Source of the DNA: an uncultured Sutterella sp.
Lineage (GTDB): Bacteria > Pseudomonadota > Gammaproteobacteria > Burkholderiales > Burkholderiaceae_F
Reading direction: 5' to 3'
DNA length: 41,365 bases
Assembly (NCBI GenBank): GCA_900754475.1
Contig: CAAECY010000151.1
Location: 1-41,365, forward strand
Shown here piece by piece: positions 14,920 to 24,513 of this stretch. Position numbers and translations under genes: made by a program. The stretch's first letter is position 1. Each line of letters begins with the position of its first letter. The notes beneath the pieces were generated by a model. That model was not told where the DNA came from. It was given only the letters and a program-made list of their open reading frames with translations, and ran no database searches.

Positions 14920-17754
14920 TCAGGCGCGCTCGGGACCGTCCGTTTCGAAAACCGTACGCCAGAGCGTGCGCACGGCCCGAATTTCGTCCGCGACGAGTTC
15001 GTGCGGAACCCGCGCGGGCATGCCTTCCCCGGCGTTGAGGCGGATTTCGTGCTGCAGCATGCGATAGCGCCGGTAGGCGGCCACCGCTTCGAGCGCCGAC
15101 TGCTCGTCGACCAACCCCGCGCGGGCCGCCATCTCCAGAAGCAGGATGTTGCCGAAATTGTTCATGAGCTCGGGGTGCGTCGCGGCGTGCGTCAGAACGA
15201 GGCACTGCACCGCAAACTCCACGTCCACCATGCCGCCCCGATCGTGCTTCAGGTCGAACGCTTCGGAGCGGTTGGGGTGCCCTTCGAGCATTTTTTCGCG
15301 CATGGGAAGGACGTCCGCGCGCACGCTCTCGGGCGTGCGGGGCATCCGGAGCACCTCGCACCGTTCGCGCTCAAAGCGCTCGCCGAGCGCGGCGTCGCCC
15401 GCCACGAAGCGCGCGCGGGTGAGGGCCTGATGCTCCCAGAACCAGGCGCCGTTCCCGTCGGCGTTGCGCTGGTAGCGCGAAAACGCGTCGAAGGAGCAGA
15501 CTGCGAGCCCGTTTTCCCCGTTCGGGCGCAGACGCAGGTCGACGTCGAAGAGCTTTCCCGACGAAGTCTGCACCGTGAGCCAGCTCATCATGCGCCGCAC
15601 GAGCCGACTGTAGAGCCGGTCGGCGTCCGGGTCCGGGTCGTCGTAGACGAACACCAGATCGAGGTCGCTCTGGTAACCGAGCTCCTTGCCGCCGAGCTTC
15701 CCGTAGCCGATCACCGCAAAGCGCGCGGGGCGCACTTCCGGATCGTCGACGACGCTCGCCCAGGCGAGTTCGACCGTTTCGGCGACCGTCGCGTCCGCCA
15801 AGGCCGAAAGCTGATCGGCAAGGCGCTCCACCGTGAAGTGCCCGTCGAGGTCGGCGATGAGAAGTCGGAAGACGGCCGCGTGGTGCGCGTCGCGCAAGAG
15901 GTTCATCTGACGTTCGACGTCGCCCTCGGCCGCGCGCAGCGACCGGTGCAGCTCGTCGCGCCACGCGCTCCAGTCGACGGGCGAAAAGTCGTCCATCTCG
16001 CGAATGCGCCCGTCGACGAGTTCGTCGAGCACGATCGGATGGCGCACCATGTAGTCGGCGCTCCAGCGGCTTGCCGCGAGCACGCGCCCGACGCGCTCGG
16101 CCGCCCGCGGGTACTGGTAGAGAAGCGCCACGTAGGTCGAGCGCCCCGCAATCGCTTCGAGGAGCTTCAGGTAGCGCCCGAGCACTTCGGCGGGCGGCAG
16201 AATCCGGGCGCTGGCGGCGCCGCACCAGGAGGGCGCTTTTTCAACGACGAATTCGACGAGTCGGCGCATTCGGCCCTGCGCCTCTTCGGAGCGCAGAGCC
16301 ATGCGGGAGGTGACGAGCGCGGCGATGCGCTCGGAGAGTTCCGCGAGGTGCTCTTCGGGGTAGCCGAGCTCGAGCAGTCGCGCGCCGAGCGCCGAGCGCG
16401 CGGTGCTCGTTCCCGTGTACCAACCGACGGGCCAGCCCGAGGTGCCCGAGGCTTTTTCGGCCCCGACCTGAAAGACGCTGTCAAACGCACGCGCGACGAA
16501 TTCCCGAACGGACTCGATCCGCTCCCAGAGCGCTTCGGGCGTAAGGCCCAGGAGCCCCGCCGCTCGTTCGAGGACCTCTCCCGAGCGGGGCAGCCACTGC
16601 GTTTGTTGGTCGTCGACGTACTGCAGCGCGTGCTCCACGTCGCGCAAAAAGACGTACTCCTCCCGCAGGCGCCGCGCCGTTTCGCGGGGAATAACCCCTT
16701 CGTCGGCGAGCGCCGAGAGCATGGCGAGCGTTTCCTTGCCGCGCAGCCGCTCGTCGCGACCGCCGCGAATCACCTGCTGCGTTTGGGTGATGAATTCGAT
16801 TTCGCGGATCCCGCCGCGGCCGAGCTTCACGTTGACGCCTTCGAGGCCGCGCGCGAGTTCGCGCCGGTCGGTTTCGGCGCGGACCATTTCATGGAGTTTC
16901 GTAAGCGACGCGATCGCGCCGAAGTCGAGGTACTTGCGGAAAACGAAGGGCCGCACGATCGAGGCGACGGTCGCCGCGTGCCGCTCGAAGACGTCGGGGC
17001 TCGAGAAGACGGGCCGATTGACGATGCGGCCTTTGAGCCACGCGAAGCGCTCCCAGTCGCGCCCCTGCGCGTAGAGGTATTCCTCCAGCATGTCGCTCGA
17101 ACCCACGATGGGGCCCGATTCGCCGTTGGGCCTCAAGCGCATGTCGACGCGGAATACGAAGCCCGGCCCCTCGATGTCGTTGAGCGCGGGGATGATGCGT
17201 CGGGCCGCGCGCTCGTAGAACTCCTGCACGGTCAGCGTGCGGCGCGCGTCGGGGAATTCCGCCGTCGGTCGCGTTTCGCCGTCTTCGTTGTAGAGAAAAA
17301 TGAGGTCAATGTCGGAGGAGACGTTGAGCTCCCGTCCGCCGAGCTTCCCCATGCCGACCACGAGCAGGTCGGCGGGCTCGCCCGAGGCGCCGAAGGGAAC
17401 GCCGTAGCGTGCGGCCGCTTCCCGCACGTGGACCGCCACCGTGCGCGCGACCGCCTCTTCGGCGAAGTCGCTCATCGTTCGGACCACCTCGAAATAGTCG
17501 GCCGCGCCGATGGCGTTGCGCACGACGAGCGCGGCCACGAGGTCGCGGCGCACTTCGCGAAGGAGCCGCGCGAGCGCCTCGGACGTTTCGGCCCGATCGA
17601 GCCGCTCGGCCAACGCTTCGCGCGTCACGGGCGATGCGGCCCAGGCTTCGAGTCGGGCGCGGCGCCGGGGCTCGTCGACGAGCCCTTCGGCCGAGAGCGT
17701 ACGCTCCACGAATCGGGAAAGTTTCGGAATGTCGTCGAGCGTCGGACGAGCCAT
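14920..17754 (-). CDS. glnE: bifunctional glutamine synthetase adenylyltransferase/deadenylylase
   Basis: Controls glutamine synthetase by attaching and removing AMP in response to PII and glutamine. At 944 residues it matches full-length GlnE. Two nucleotidyltransferase domains are visible: the N-terminal one with VVGMGKLGGRELNVSSDIDL and the C-terminal one with VIGYGKLGGKELGYQSDLDL, each carrying the G-S-DxD core, with RLRPNGE(S/N)G repeats after each. ATG at 17754 has an excellent AGGAGGT ribosome site 6 bases upstream. It is divergent from yhdP, with 229 bases between the starts, and 121 bases separate its stop from the yheT start. No glnB gene is in the window. Confidence 0.97.
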   Translation of the reverse strand: MARPTLDDIPKLSRFVERTLSAEGLVDEPRRRARLEAWAASPVTREALAERLDRAETSEALARLLREVRRDLVAALVVRNAIGAADYFEVVRTMSDFAEEAVARTVAVHVREAAARYGVPFGASGEPADLLVVGMGKLGGRELNVSSDIDLIFLYNEDGETRPTAEFPDARRTLTVQEFYERAARRIIPALNDIEGPGFVFRVDMRLRPNGESGPIVGSSDMLEEYLYAQGRDWERFAWLKGRIVNRPVFSSPDVFERHAATVASIVRPFVFRKYLDFGAIASLTKLHEMVRAETDRRELARGLEGVNVKLGRGGIREIEFITQTQQVIRGGRDERLRGKETLAMLSALADEGVIPRETARRLREEYVFLRDVEHALQYVDDQQTQWLPRSGEVLERAAGLLGLTPEALWERIESVREFVARAFDSVFQVGAEKASGTSGWPVGWYTGTSTARSALGARLLELGYPEEHLAELSERIAALVTSRMALRSEEAQGRMRRLVEFVVEKAPSWCGAASARILPPAEVLGRYLKLLEAIAGRSTYVALLYQYPRAAERVGRVLAASRWSADYMVRHPIVLDELVDGRIREMDDFSPVDWSAWRDELHRSLRAAEGDVERQMNLLRDAHHAAVFRLLIADLDGHFTVERLADQLSALADATVAETVELAWASVVDDPEVRPARFAVIGYGKLGGKELGYQSDLDLVFVYDDPDPDADRLYSRLVRRMMSWLTVQTSSGKLFDVDLRLRPNGENGLAVCSFDAFSRYQRNADGNGAWFWEHQALTRARFVAGDAALGERFERERCEVLRMPRTPESVRADVLPMREKMLEGHPNRSEAFDLKHDRGGMVDVEFAVQCLVLTHAATHPELMNNFGNILLLEMAARAGLVDEQSALEAVAAYRRYRMLQHEIRLNAGEGMPARVPHELVADEIRAVRTLWRTVFETDGPERA

Positions 17755-17983
17755 CGCTGCACCTCCTGCCGAAAGCGCACGGGACGGCCGCCCGGGCGAA
17801 TCGGTGAAAACAATCGGTTATCGAGCGCGCTCCGGCTCCGAGCAAGCGTTTTCCGCCGTTTTTCGCCGCCGCTCGTCACGCGCCCGTGAAAACCGTATCA
17901 TTTCACATCCTTTGTGCATTTGTCGTCGCGGTGCGTGTTACCGTGTTCGCAAGCGGCACCTCCGTTTCCCGGCACGCTTCGTC

Positions 17984-20900
17984 ATGACTACTTACGACCG
18001 TCGAGATCGGGGCACCGCCGAACGCCGTGCGGAATCTTTCCCGAAGCGTTTCGGTCGCGTGCTCATTCAAGTCCTCGCAACGATTTATTTCGTTGCGGGT
18101 TTTGTCATTCTCGGCGCCCGTTGGTTCGTCACGACGCAGCTCGACCACTACCGGGAAGACGTCACGGCGGCGATTTCCGCCTCGACCGGAATCACGCTCA
18201 ACGCCTCGTCCGTCAAGGGCTCCTTCCGGATGATCCGTCCGGTGATCGAACTCGGAAACGTCACGCTCAGCCGCCCGGGCGGCCCCGTGTCGCTCGAGCT
18301 TCCGCGCATCGAAGCGGAACTTTCCTGGGCGTCCCTCTGGCACCTCGAACCGCGCTTTCATCGTCTGCTCGTCGCCGACCCGCAATTCACGGTGCGCCGT
18401 CTTTCGGACACCGAATACGACATCGGCGGCGTTCTCCTCGACGTTTCGGCCCTGCGCGGCGAAGAGGCGCGCACGGACGACTCGAGTACGAGCGCCTTTG
18501 CCGCGTGGCTTCTCGCACAGAGCCGCCTGATACTCAAAAACGGCACCTTCACCTACGTGGACGAGCGCCCCGGCGTAAGGCCGCTCCCCGTTCTCGTGCG
18601 CGAAACGAACGCCGTTTTCGACCAGGGGCTTCTCGACTGGAAGGCGGCCCTCGAAGGCACCGTCGTCGAAGGGACGAACGAGCGCCACTTCGTCGTTCGC
18701 TCCCGCATCGAAAAGGGACTCTTCTCGGTCGACGCCGACCCCGCCACCTGGAAGGGCGAAGCCTATGCGGCCTTCGACAGCATCGACATGGGGCGACTCA
18801 TGCGTCGCGTCGGCCTCTCGCAGTACCTGCGGCGCGGCTCGGGCGCGGCCCGCATCTGGACGACGTTTGAGGCGGGGAGCATCCGCTCGGCCGCGGCCGA
18901 TGTGCATCTGCGCGACGTCGAAGCGCGCGTCGCCTCGAACCTTCAGCCCCTGCATCTCTCGACGCTCGTCGGGCGCCTTGCGTTCGCGCGCGAGGGCTCG
19001 GGCCCCTTCGTTTTTTCCGCCGATCAGCTCGCCTTCACCACCGATTCGAACGTGAAGTTCGGGCCGTCGAACCTGCGCTTTTCTCTGGAGCGCGACGAGG
19101 CGGGACGGCCCGTTGCGATCGAAGCCTCCGCGTCGGCGCTCGAAATCGGCACGCTCACGTCGCTCTCGGGGGCGCTCCCGCTTTCCGACGACGTGCGTTC
19201 GTTTCTCACGCGGCACCCGCTCTCGGGGTTGATTCGCGACCTGGAGCTCGCCGCCGAGGGCGACCCGACCGATCCGAAAAACTGGCGGGGCTCGTTCGGC
19301 TTTTACCGCCTGACGCTCCCCGGCTCCCCGAAGGATTCCCTTCCCTCGTTTCGCAATCTCGGCGGGCTCGTGACCGCGCGCCCGAACGGCGACATCCTCG
19401 TCGACGTGAACGGACCCGCGTCGACCTTCGTCTTCCCGGGAGTTTTTCGCAATCCGCGCTTTCAGCTCGACGAATTGAGAGGGCGCGTGCGCGTGGCGCT
19501 CGCGGAGACGCCGACTCTCTACTTTGAAAACTTCCGGCTCGCCAACCGCGACGCAGCGCTGACGGCCTCGGGCTCCTGGAAGGCGACGGGCGGCGCCGGT
19601 ACGCTCGACCTCTCGGGGAAGCTCCTTCGCGCCAAAGCCACCTCGGTCGTTCGGTACCTGCCGAACGTCGTGGGGCATTCGACGCTCGAGTACCTCGATG
19701 CCGCGCTGCTCGCGGGCGAAGCCAAAGGGGGCGACTTCGTCGTGCGCGGCGAACTCGCCAAATTCCCCTGGGTGAAAAAGAACGCGGGCCAAGGGCTCTT
19801 CCGCATCCGCGCGAACGTAGAGCGCGGGAAGCTCGACTTCATGCCGAGCCACGAGAAAGACCGCTCGGGGCGCTTCCGCACGGGGCGCCTCTGGCCCGTG
19901 CTCGATTCGATCCGCGCAACGCTGCTTTTCGAAGGCGAAAGCATGCGTATCAGCGGCGAGTCCGCCGCCTCTCTCGGCCTCAAAGCGCGCAAAGTCCTCG
20001 TTGAAATCCCCGCCTTTTCCGCCGATACCGTGATGCTCAACGTGGGCGGCGAAATTTCCGGGAACCTCACGCAGGCGCTCGACTACCTCAATACGGGCAC
20101 GATGCTGCGCTCGGCGCTCGGCGACCTCTTTGCCGAAGCCCGCGGCTCGGGGAACGCAAGCGCCGCGCTTCGGCTCGGCATTCCGCTCGGCGACCCGTCG
20201 CACTTCACGATGACGATCGACGCGAAGGTCGACCGCGCGACGTTGCGGCTTTTCGACCGACTCCCCGAGGCGACCGACCTCACGGGGACGCTTCGCATCA
20301 CGGAAAAGAGCATCGCCACACCCGAGCCGCTTCGCGGTCTCTCGGGCGGCGCGCCGCTCACGGTCGCCGCCGCGACCACGAACGGCGTGGCCGCGTTCGA
20401 CGTCGCCCTCTCGGCCGCGCCCGCCGACCTCGATCGGCTCGTGCGCCTCCCTGAAGCGACGGCGCTCCTGAAGAAAACCTCGGGCGCCGTCCCCGTGCGC
20501 GCCGCGGTCGAAGTGGGGCTCACCGAGGGCGCCCGCGCGGCTCTGGGCTCGTCCCTGCGCGTCACGGGTTCGAGCACGCTCGAGGGGCTCTCGAGCACGC
20601 TTCCCATTCCGTTTGCGAAGGCCCCCGTCGAAAAGTGGGCGACCGACTTCCGGTTCGATCTCTCCGACGTGGAAAGCCGCCTGATCGTGCACTCGGGCGA
20701 ACGGGCCGCGCTCGACCTCAGCTTCCCCGCGGACGGCCCCGTGACGGGCGTCGTCGCGCTCGGGCGCAAGCTCCCCGGGAACATTCCCGACAAAGACCTG
20801 CACGTCCTCGTCGACGAGCCGTACCTCTCCTTCGACGACTGGCACCCCGTCGCAAGCGACCTTTTGCGGGCCTCGGCGCAGGCCGAAACGCTCGAAACAG

Positions 20901-22114
20901 CCGAAACGGCCGCCCCGTCCGGTTCCGCCGAAGCGCCCGAAAATGCCGAAAAGCCTTCGCACGGCGCCGCGGACGCGCTCTCCTTGGTGCGTGTTCAAAT
21001 CGGCGACCTCGTCGCGGACGACAAGCACCTCGCCGACATCGACGCGACGCTGCGTCGCTACGACGGGGGCTGGCACATGCGGCTCGGCTCGAAAGAAGCG
21101 TCGGGCCAGGTTGAAATTCGCAACGCGACGCGCAACGCCCCTCCGGCGCTTTCCGTGAAGCTCAATCGCCTCTACGTCCCGGAAAAGATCAACCGGCAGT
21201 TCGAGTCGATGCTTACCGAAGAAAAGCGCCCGTCCGTCACGGCGCTTCCCGACGTGACGCTCGTCGTCGACGATCTTCAAGTGGGCGAACGGCGCATCGG
21301 GAAAGTCGAACTGCGCGCTGCCAACGTGCGCCCGGGGAACACCTGGCGCATCGACACGCTCGCCGTACGCAACGCGGGCGGCACCGTCTCCGGACGCGGC
21401 TTCTGGCGCCCGGACCCGAGCGGCGCCACGTCGGGCCGCACCTCGATCGACCTCACGGCCGACGTGAAGAGCATCGGGACCGTACTGCAGTCGCTCGACA
21501 TCAAGGACGCGATTCGTCGCGCGCCCGCCAAGGGCGAATTGAAGTTCGCCTGGACGGGGGCGCCCTACGCGCCCGAACTCGAAACGCTCTCCGGGTCGAT
21601 CGACCTCTTGGCGGGGGCCGGGCAAATTCTTCAGATCGAACCGGGCGCGGGGCGACTTCTGAGCCTCATGTCGATGCAGCACCTCCTTAACCGTCTGCGG
21701 CTCGACTTCCGCGACGTGGTGAGCAAGGGCTTTGCCTTCGACACGATGCTTTTGCAGGCGAAACTCGAAAACGGCGTCATGCACGCCGACAAAGCCGCCG
21801 TGAACGGCTCGTCGGCCACCGTGCTCATGGCGGGCGACGCCGACTTCGTGCGCAACCGGCTCGACCTCAAGGCCGTGGTGCTCCCGAGCCTCAACGCCGA
21901 AGGCGCTTCGCTCGCGCTCGCTTTTGCAAACCCCGCGGTCGGTCTCGGCACGTTCCTCGCGCAACTTGTTCTGAAAGATCAGATTTCGGAGTTGTTGAAG
22001 AGCGAATACGTCGTCACGGGCAGCATGGACAATCCGACCGTCACGAAGCTCGAACGCGTCGAACTCGATCCCTTCGCCGCCCCGAAATCCGAAAACAACC
22101 GCACGACGCCCTGA
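17984..22114 (+). CDS. yhdP: YhdP family AsmA-like transport protein
   Basis: A very large envelope protein of 1376 residues. YhdP-type AsmA-like proteins are known to span the periplasm and help move phospholipid towards the outer membrane. The chain has one N-terminal transmembrane helix (VLIQVLATIYFVAGFVILGA, about residues 27-46), followed by long beta-rich repeats and the conserved C-terminal part (IDLLAGAGQILQIEPGAGRLLSLMSMQHLLNRLRLDF). ATG at 17984 is the first start that places the membrane helix correctly, though its ribosome site is poor. An acidic, Ala/Glu-rich insert lies near residues 965-990. It heads an operon with the nitrilase-like gene (56-base gap) and tldD, a neighbourhood common in betaproteobacteria. 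Confidence 0.93.
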   Translation: MTTYDRRDRGTAERRAESFPKRFGRVLIQVLATIYFVAGFVILGARWFVTTQLDHYREDVTAAISASTGITLNASSVKGSFRMIRPVIELGNVTLSRPGGPVSLELPRIEAELSWASLWHLEPRFHRLLVADPQFTVRRLSDTEYDIGGVLLDVSALRGEEARTDDSSTSAFAAWLLAQSRLILKNGTFTYVDERPGVRPLPVLVRETNAVFDQGLLDWKAALEGTVVEGTNERHFVVRSRIEKGLFSVDADPATWKGEAYAAFDSIDMGRLMRRVGLSQYLRRGSGAARIWTTFEAGSIRSAAADVHLRDVEARVASNLQPLHLSTLVGRLAFAREGSGPFVFSADQLAFTTDSNVKFGPSNLRFSLERDEAGRPVAIEASASALEIGTLTSLSGALPLSDDVRSFLTRHPLSGLIRDLELAAEGDPTDPKNWRGSFGFYRLTLPGSPKDSLPSFRNLGGLVTARPNGDILVDVNGPASTFVFPGVFRNPRFQLDELRGRVRVALAETPTLYFENFRLANRDAALTASGSWKATGGAGTLDLSGKLLRAKATSVVRYLPNVVGHSTLEYLDAALLAGEAKGGDFVVRGELAKFPWVKKNAGQGLFRIRANVERGKLDFMPSHEKDRSGRFRTGRLWPVLDSIRATLLFEGESMRISGESAASLGLKARKVLVEIPAFSADTVMLNVGGEISGNLTQALDYLNTGTMLRSALGDLFAEARGSGNASAALRLGIPLGDPSHFTMTIDAKVDRATLRLFDRLPEATDLTGTLRITEKSIATPEPLRGLSGGAPLTVAAATTNGVAAFDVALSAAPADLDRLVRLPEATALLKKTSGAVPVRAAVEVGLTEGARAALGSSLRVTGSSTLEGLSSTLPIPFAKAPVEKWATDFRFDLSDVESRLIVHSGERAALDLSFPADGPVTGVVALGRKLPGNIPDKDLHVLVDEPYLSFDDWHPVASDLLRASAQAETLETAETAAPSGSAEAPENAEKPSHGAADALSLVRVQIGDLVADDKHLADIDATLRRYDGGWHMRLGSKEASGQVEIRNATRNAPPALSVKLNRLYVPEKINRQFESMLTEEKRPSVTALPDVTLVVDDLQVGERRIGKVELRAANVRPGNTWRIDTLAVRNAGGTVSGRGFWRPDPSGATSGRTSIDLTADVKSIGTVLQSLDIKDAIRRAPAKGELKFAWTGAPYAPELETLSGSIDLLAGAGQILQIEPGAGRLLSLMSMQHLLNRLRLDFRDVVSKGFAFDTMLLQAKLENGVMHADKAAVNGSSATVLMAGDADFVRNRLDLKAVVLPSLNAEGASLALAFANPAVGLGTFLAQLVLKDQISELLKSEYVVTGSMDNPTVTKLERVELDPFAAPKSENNRTTP

Positions 22115-22170
22115 CGCGCGCGCCCTACAATGTGGTCTTTTGCGTGCGTCGTCCGAAGGAGCCTCCCACC

Positions 22171-22989
22171 ATGCGCATTGCCGCCTGTCAGATGGTCTCC
22201 GGCCTCAATGCCGAAGAAAACGTCATCCGTGCCGTCACCCTGATCGGGGCCGGCGCCGAATCCGGTGCCGAACTCGTCGTTCTCCCGGAACACTTCGCCT
22301 TTTTGCCGCAGGACGATTTCGCGCTCCTCGGCGTGGCCGAAGCGTTCGGCGACGGGCCGATCCAGGAAGCCGTCCGCATGGCGGCCGTTCGCCACCGCGT
22401 GTGGGTGGCGGCGGGGTCGATCCCCTTGAAAACCGACGACCCGACCCGCATCACGAATTCGCTCCTCGTCTACGACCCGAAGGGCGAGGTGGTCGCGCGC
22501 TACGACCGCATCCACTGCTTCCGCTATGCGCGCGGCAACGAAGAGTTTTACGACGAAGCGCGCGTCATGCAGCCGGGCAAGAAGGCCGTCTCCTTCACGC
22601 TCACGACCTGGGACGGTCGGGAGCTCAAGGTGGGGCTTGCGCTCGGGTTCGATCTGCGCTTTCCGGAACTCTTCCGCGCGCTCGGTCCCGTCGACCTCCA
22701 ACTCCTTCCCGCAACCTTTACGGAAACGACCGGGCGCTCGCATTGGGCGACCCTTCTTGCCGCGCGGGCCGTCGAAAACCAGTGCTACGTCGCGGCGGCC
22801 GCTCAGGGCGGCACGCACGAATCGGGCCGCCGCACGTGGGGCCACAGCCGCATCGTCGACCCCTGGGGCAATCTCGTGGCGGAATTCCCCGCGGGCGAAG
22901 GGATCGTGATCGGCGACTTCGACGAGCGGCTTCTGCGGTCCGTTCGCGGCATGCTGCCCGCCCTCGACGCCCGGAGTTCCTTTGAATGA
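22171..22989 (+). CDS. nitrilase-superfamily protein lacking the catalytic Cys and Lys
   Basis: A carbon-nitrogen hydrolase fold of 272 residues, starting MRIAACQM, with ATG 22171 preceded by AAGGAG. The family elements are clear: the glutamate of the triad is E40 in VVLPEHF, and VGLALGFDLRFPELFR matches the nucleophile region. However, the position normally held by the nucleophilic cysteine is glycine (G159, GGG at 22645-22647), and the catalytic lysine of the usual K-I-H-L-F motif is arginine (R113 in DRIHCF). Family knowledge says both are required for amidase chemistry, so this copy is inferred to be inactive as a hydrolase. It overlaps tldD by four bases (ATGA) and follows yhdP, so it is co-expressed with them and otherwise intact. 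Possible roles are a scaffold or binding protein. Confidence 0.88.
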   Translation: MRIAACQMVSGLNAEENVIRAVTLIGAGAESGAELVVLPEHFAFLPQDDFALLGVAEAFGDGPIQEAVRMAAVRHRVWVAAGSIPLKTDDPTRITNSLLVYDPKGEVVARYDRIHCFRYARGNEEFYDEARVMQPGKKAVSFTLTTWDGRELKVGLALGFDLRFPELFRALGPVDLQLLPATFTETTGRSHWATLLAARAVENQCYVAAAAQGGTHESGRRTWGHSRIVDPWGNLVAEFPAGEGIVIGDFDERLLRSVRGMLPALDARSSFE

Positions 22990-24440
22990 GCACCGAAATG
23001 CAAACCACCGCCTCCGCTTCGCCCCTCGTTCGTCTCTGGGACGAAAACGGGATCGACCGCAACGACGCCCGACGTCTGCTCTCGCGCCTCGCGCGACCGG
23101 GCACCGACTGGGCCGACCTCTACTTTCAGGAAACGACGTGGCGCTCCTGGGGGTTTGAAGAAGGGATCCTCAAGGGAGGCGGCTTCTCGATCGACCGCGG
23201 CGTGGGACTGCGCTGCGTCTCGGGCGAAAAGTCCGCGCTCGCCTACACGAGCAACTTCGACCTCGCGGCCCTCTCGGCCTGCGCCGATCGGGCGGCGGCA
23301 ATCGCATCGTCGGGCCGGTCGGCCGTGGTCCCCTCGGAATTCCGTCCGCGCGTCGTCCCCGCCTTGAGCATGCCCGCACCCGACACCGACACCGCCGAGG
23401 AGCAAATCGCGATCATCGAGTACGCCGAAAAGAAGGCGCGCTCGCTCGACCCCCGAGTCGAGGACGTTTGCGTTGCCTACCAGACCGAGTGCGACCGCGT
23501 AGTCGTGGCGGCGCTCGACGGTCGGCTTCTCGCCGACGAACGGCCCCTTTCCCTCCTCTCGATCACCGTTCGGGTGTGCTCGAACGGCCGTCGCGAACGC
23601 GCGACGGCAAGCGGCGGCGCCCGTGCGGGCATCGGCTACTTCACGCGCGAGCGGATCGATCGCTGGGTACAGACGGCGCTTGACGACGCGCTCCACAACC
23701 TTGAGGCCGATCCCGCGCCCGCGGGCGTCATGCCCGTGGTGCTGGGTCCGGGCTGGCCGGGCATTCTGCTTCACGAAGCGGTCGGCCACGGACTTGAGGG
23801 AGACCTCATCCGCAAGGGCACGTCGGTCTTCACCGACATGACGGGCGAACGGGTCGCGTCTCCGGGCGTCACGGTCGTCGACGACGGCACGCTCCCCGGG
23901 CGGCGCGGGTCGCTTCACTTCGACGACGAAGGGGAACCGACGCAGCGCACCGTACTCATCGAAGACGGCATCCTCACGGGCTTCATGCACGATCTTACGA
24001 ACGCACGCCTTCTCGGCGCGGCCCCCACGGGCAACGGCCGACGGGAGAGTTACGCGACGCTGCCGCTTCCGCGCATGACCAACACCCTCATGCTCGCCGG
24101 TCCCTACGACCCGCGGGAAATCATCGCCTCGGTCGATCGCGGCATCTACGCTTCGCGCTTCCGGGGCGGTCAGGTCGACATCACCAACGGGCAGTTCGTC
24201 TTCAACATGAGCCGCGCCTGGTTGATCGAAAAAGGGCGCATCACCCGCCCCATCAAGGGCGCCATGCTGATCGGCTCGGGCTCGCAGGCACTTCGCCACA
24301 TTCCCATGATCGGCAACGACTTCAGTCTCGACGAAGGGGCGGGACAGTGCGGCAAGGACGGCCAGCACGTGCCGGTCGGGGTCGGCATGCCCACCGTGCG
24401 CATCGACTCGCTCACGGTCGGCGGCACCCGGGCGGCCTGA
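22986..24440 (+). CDS. tldD: metalloprotease TldD
   Basis: Cytoplasmic zinc peptidase subunit of 484 residues that, with TldE/PmbA, trims unfolded peptides and matures some ribosomally made peptides. The zinc motif HEAVGH is at residues 263-268, in the usual ILLHEAVGHGLEGD context. The C-terminal region (GGQVDITNGQFVFNMSRAWLIEKGRIT and GSGSQALRHIPMIGNDF) is standard for TldD. It starts within the stop codon of the nitrilase-like gene (ATGA), showing translational coupling. The partner pmbA is not in this window. Confidence 0.96.
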   Translation: MSTEMQTTASASPLVRLWDENGIDRNDARRLLSRLARPGTDWADLYFQETTWRSWGFEEGILKGGGFSIDRGVGLRCVSGEKSALAYTSNFDLAALSACADRAAAIASSGRSAVVPSEFRPRVVPALSMPAPDTDTAEEQIAIIEYAEKKARSLDPRVEDVCVAYQTECDRVVVAALDGRLLADERPLSLLSITVRVCSNGRRERATASGGARAGIGYFTRERIDRWVQTALDDALHNLEADPAPAGVMPVVLGPGWPGILLHEAVGHGLEGDLIRKGTSVFTDMTGERVASPGVTVVDDGTLPGRRGSLHFDDEGEPTQRTVLIEDGILTGFMHDLTNARLLGAAPTGNGRRESYATLPLPRMTNTLMLAGPYDPREIIASVDRGIYASRFRGGQVDITNGQFVFNMSRAWLIEKGRITRPIKGAMLIGSGSQALRHIPMIGNDFSLDEGAGQCGKDGQHVPVGVGMPTVRIDSLTVGGTRAA

Positions 24441-24444
24441 AATT

Positions 24445-24450
24445 TATAAT
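24445..24450 (+). promoter_or_regulatory. candidate -10 box for the acyltransferase/cdsA-like operon
   Basis: A perfect TATAAT stands just after the tldD stop codon in an otherwise GC-rich stretch, about 60 bases before the GTG start of the acyltransferase. No convincing -35 box lies 16-18 bases upstream, so the assignment rests on the -10 box alone. Confidence 0.4.
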
Positions 24451-24513
24451 GACAGTTTGTCGGCCGTAGACAGCGATCACGGCCGCTTTTCCCAACACTC
24501 GACAGGATCCGAC

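Noticed and set aside
14878..17889. 1003-codon plus-strand frame opposite glnE
   Set aside because: Shadow of glnE; no recognisable domain and only His/Arg/Ala-rich sequence.
17903..21964. 1353-codon open frame antisense to yhdP
   Set aside because: Low-complexity charged product, no family motifs; the opposite strand has a full-length YhdP. It is a codon-bias shadow.
24449..24451. ATG overlapping TATAAT as start of the acyltransferase
   Set aside because: Out of frame with the acyltransferase; the in-frame candidates are TTG 24457 and GTG 24514, and GTG has the better ribosome site.
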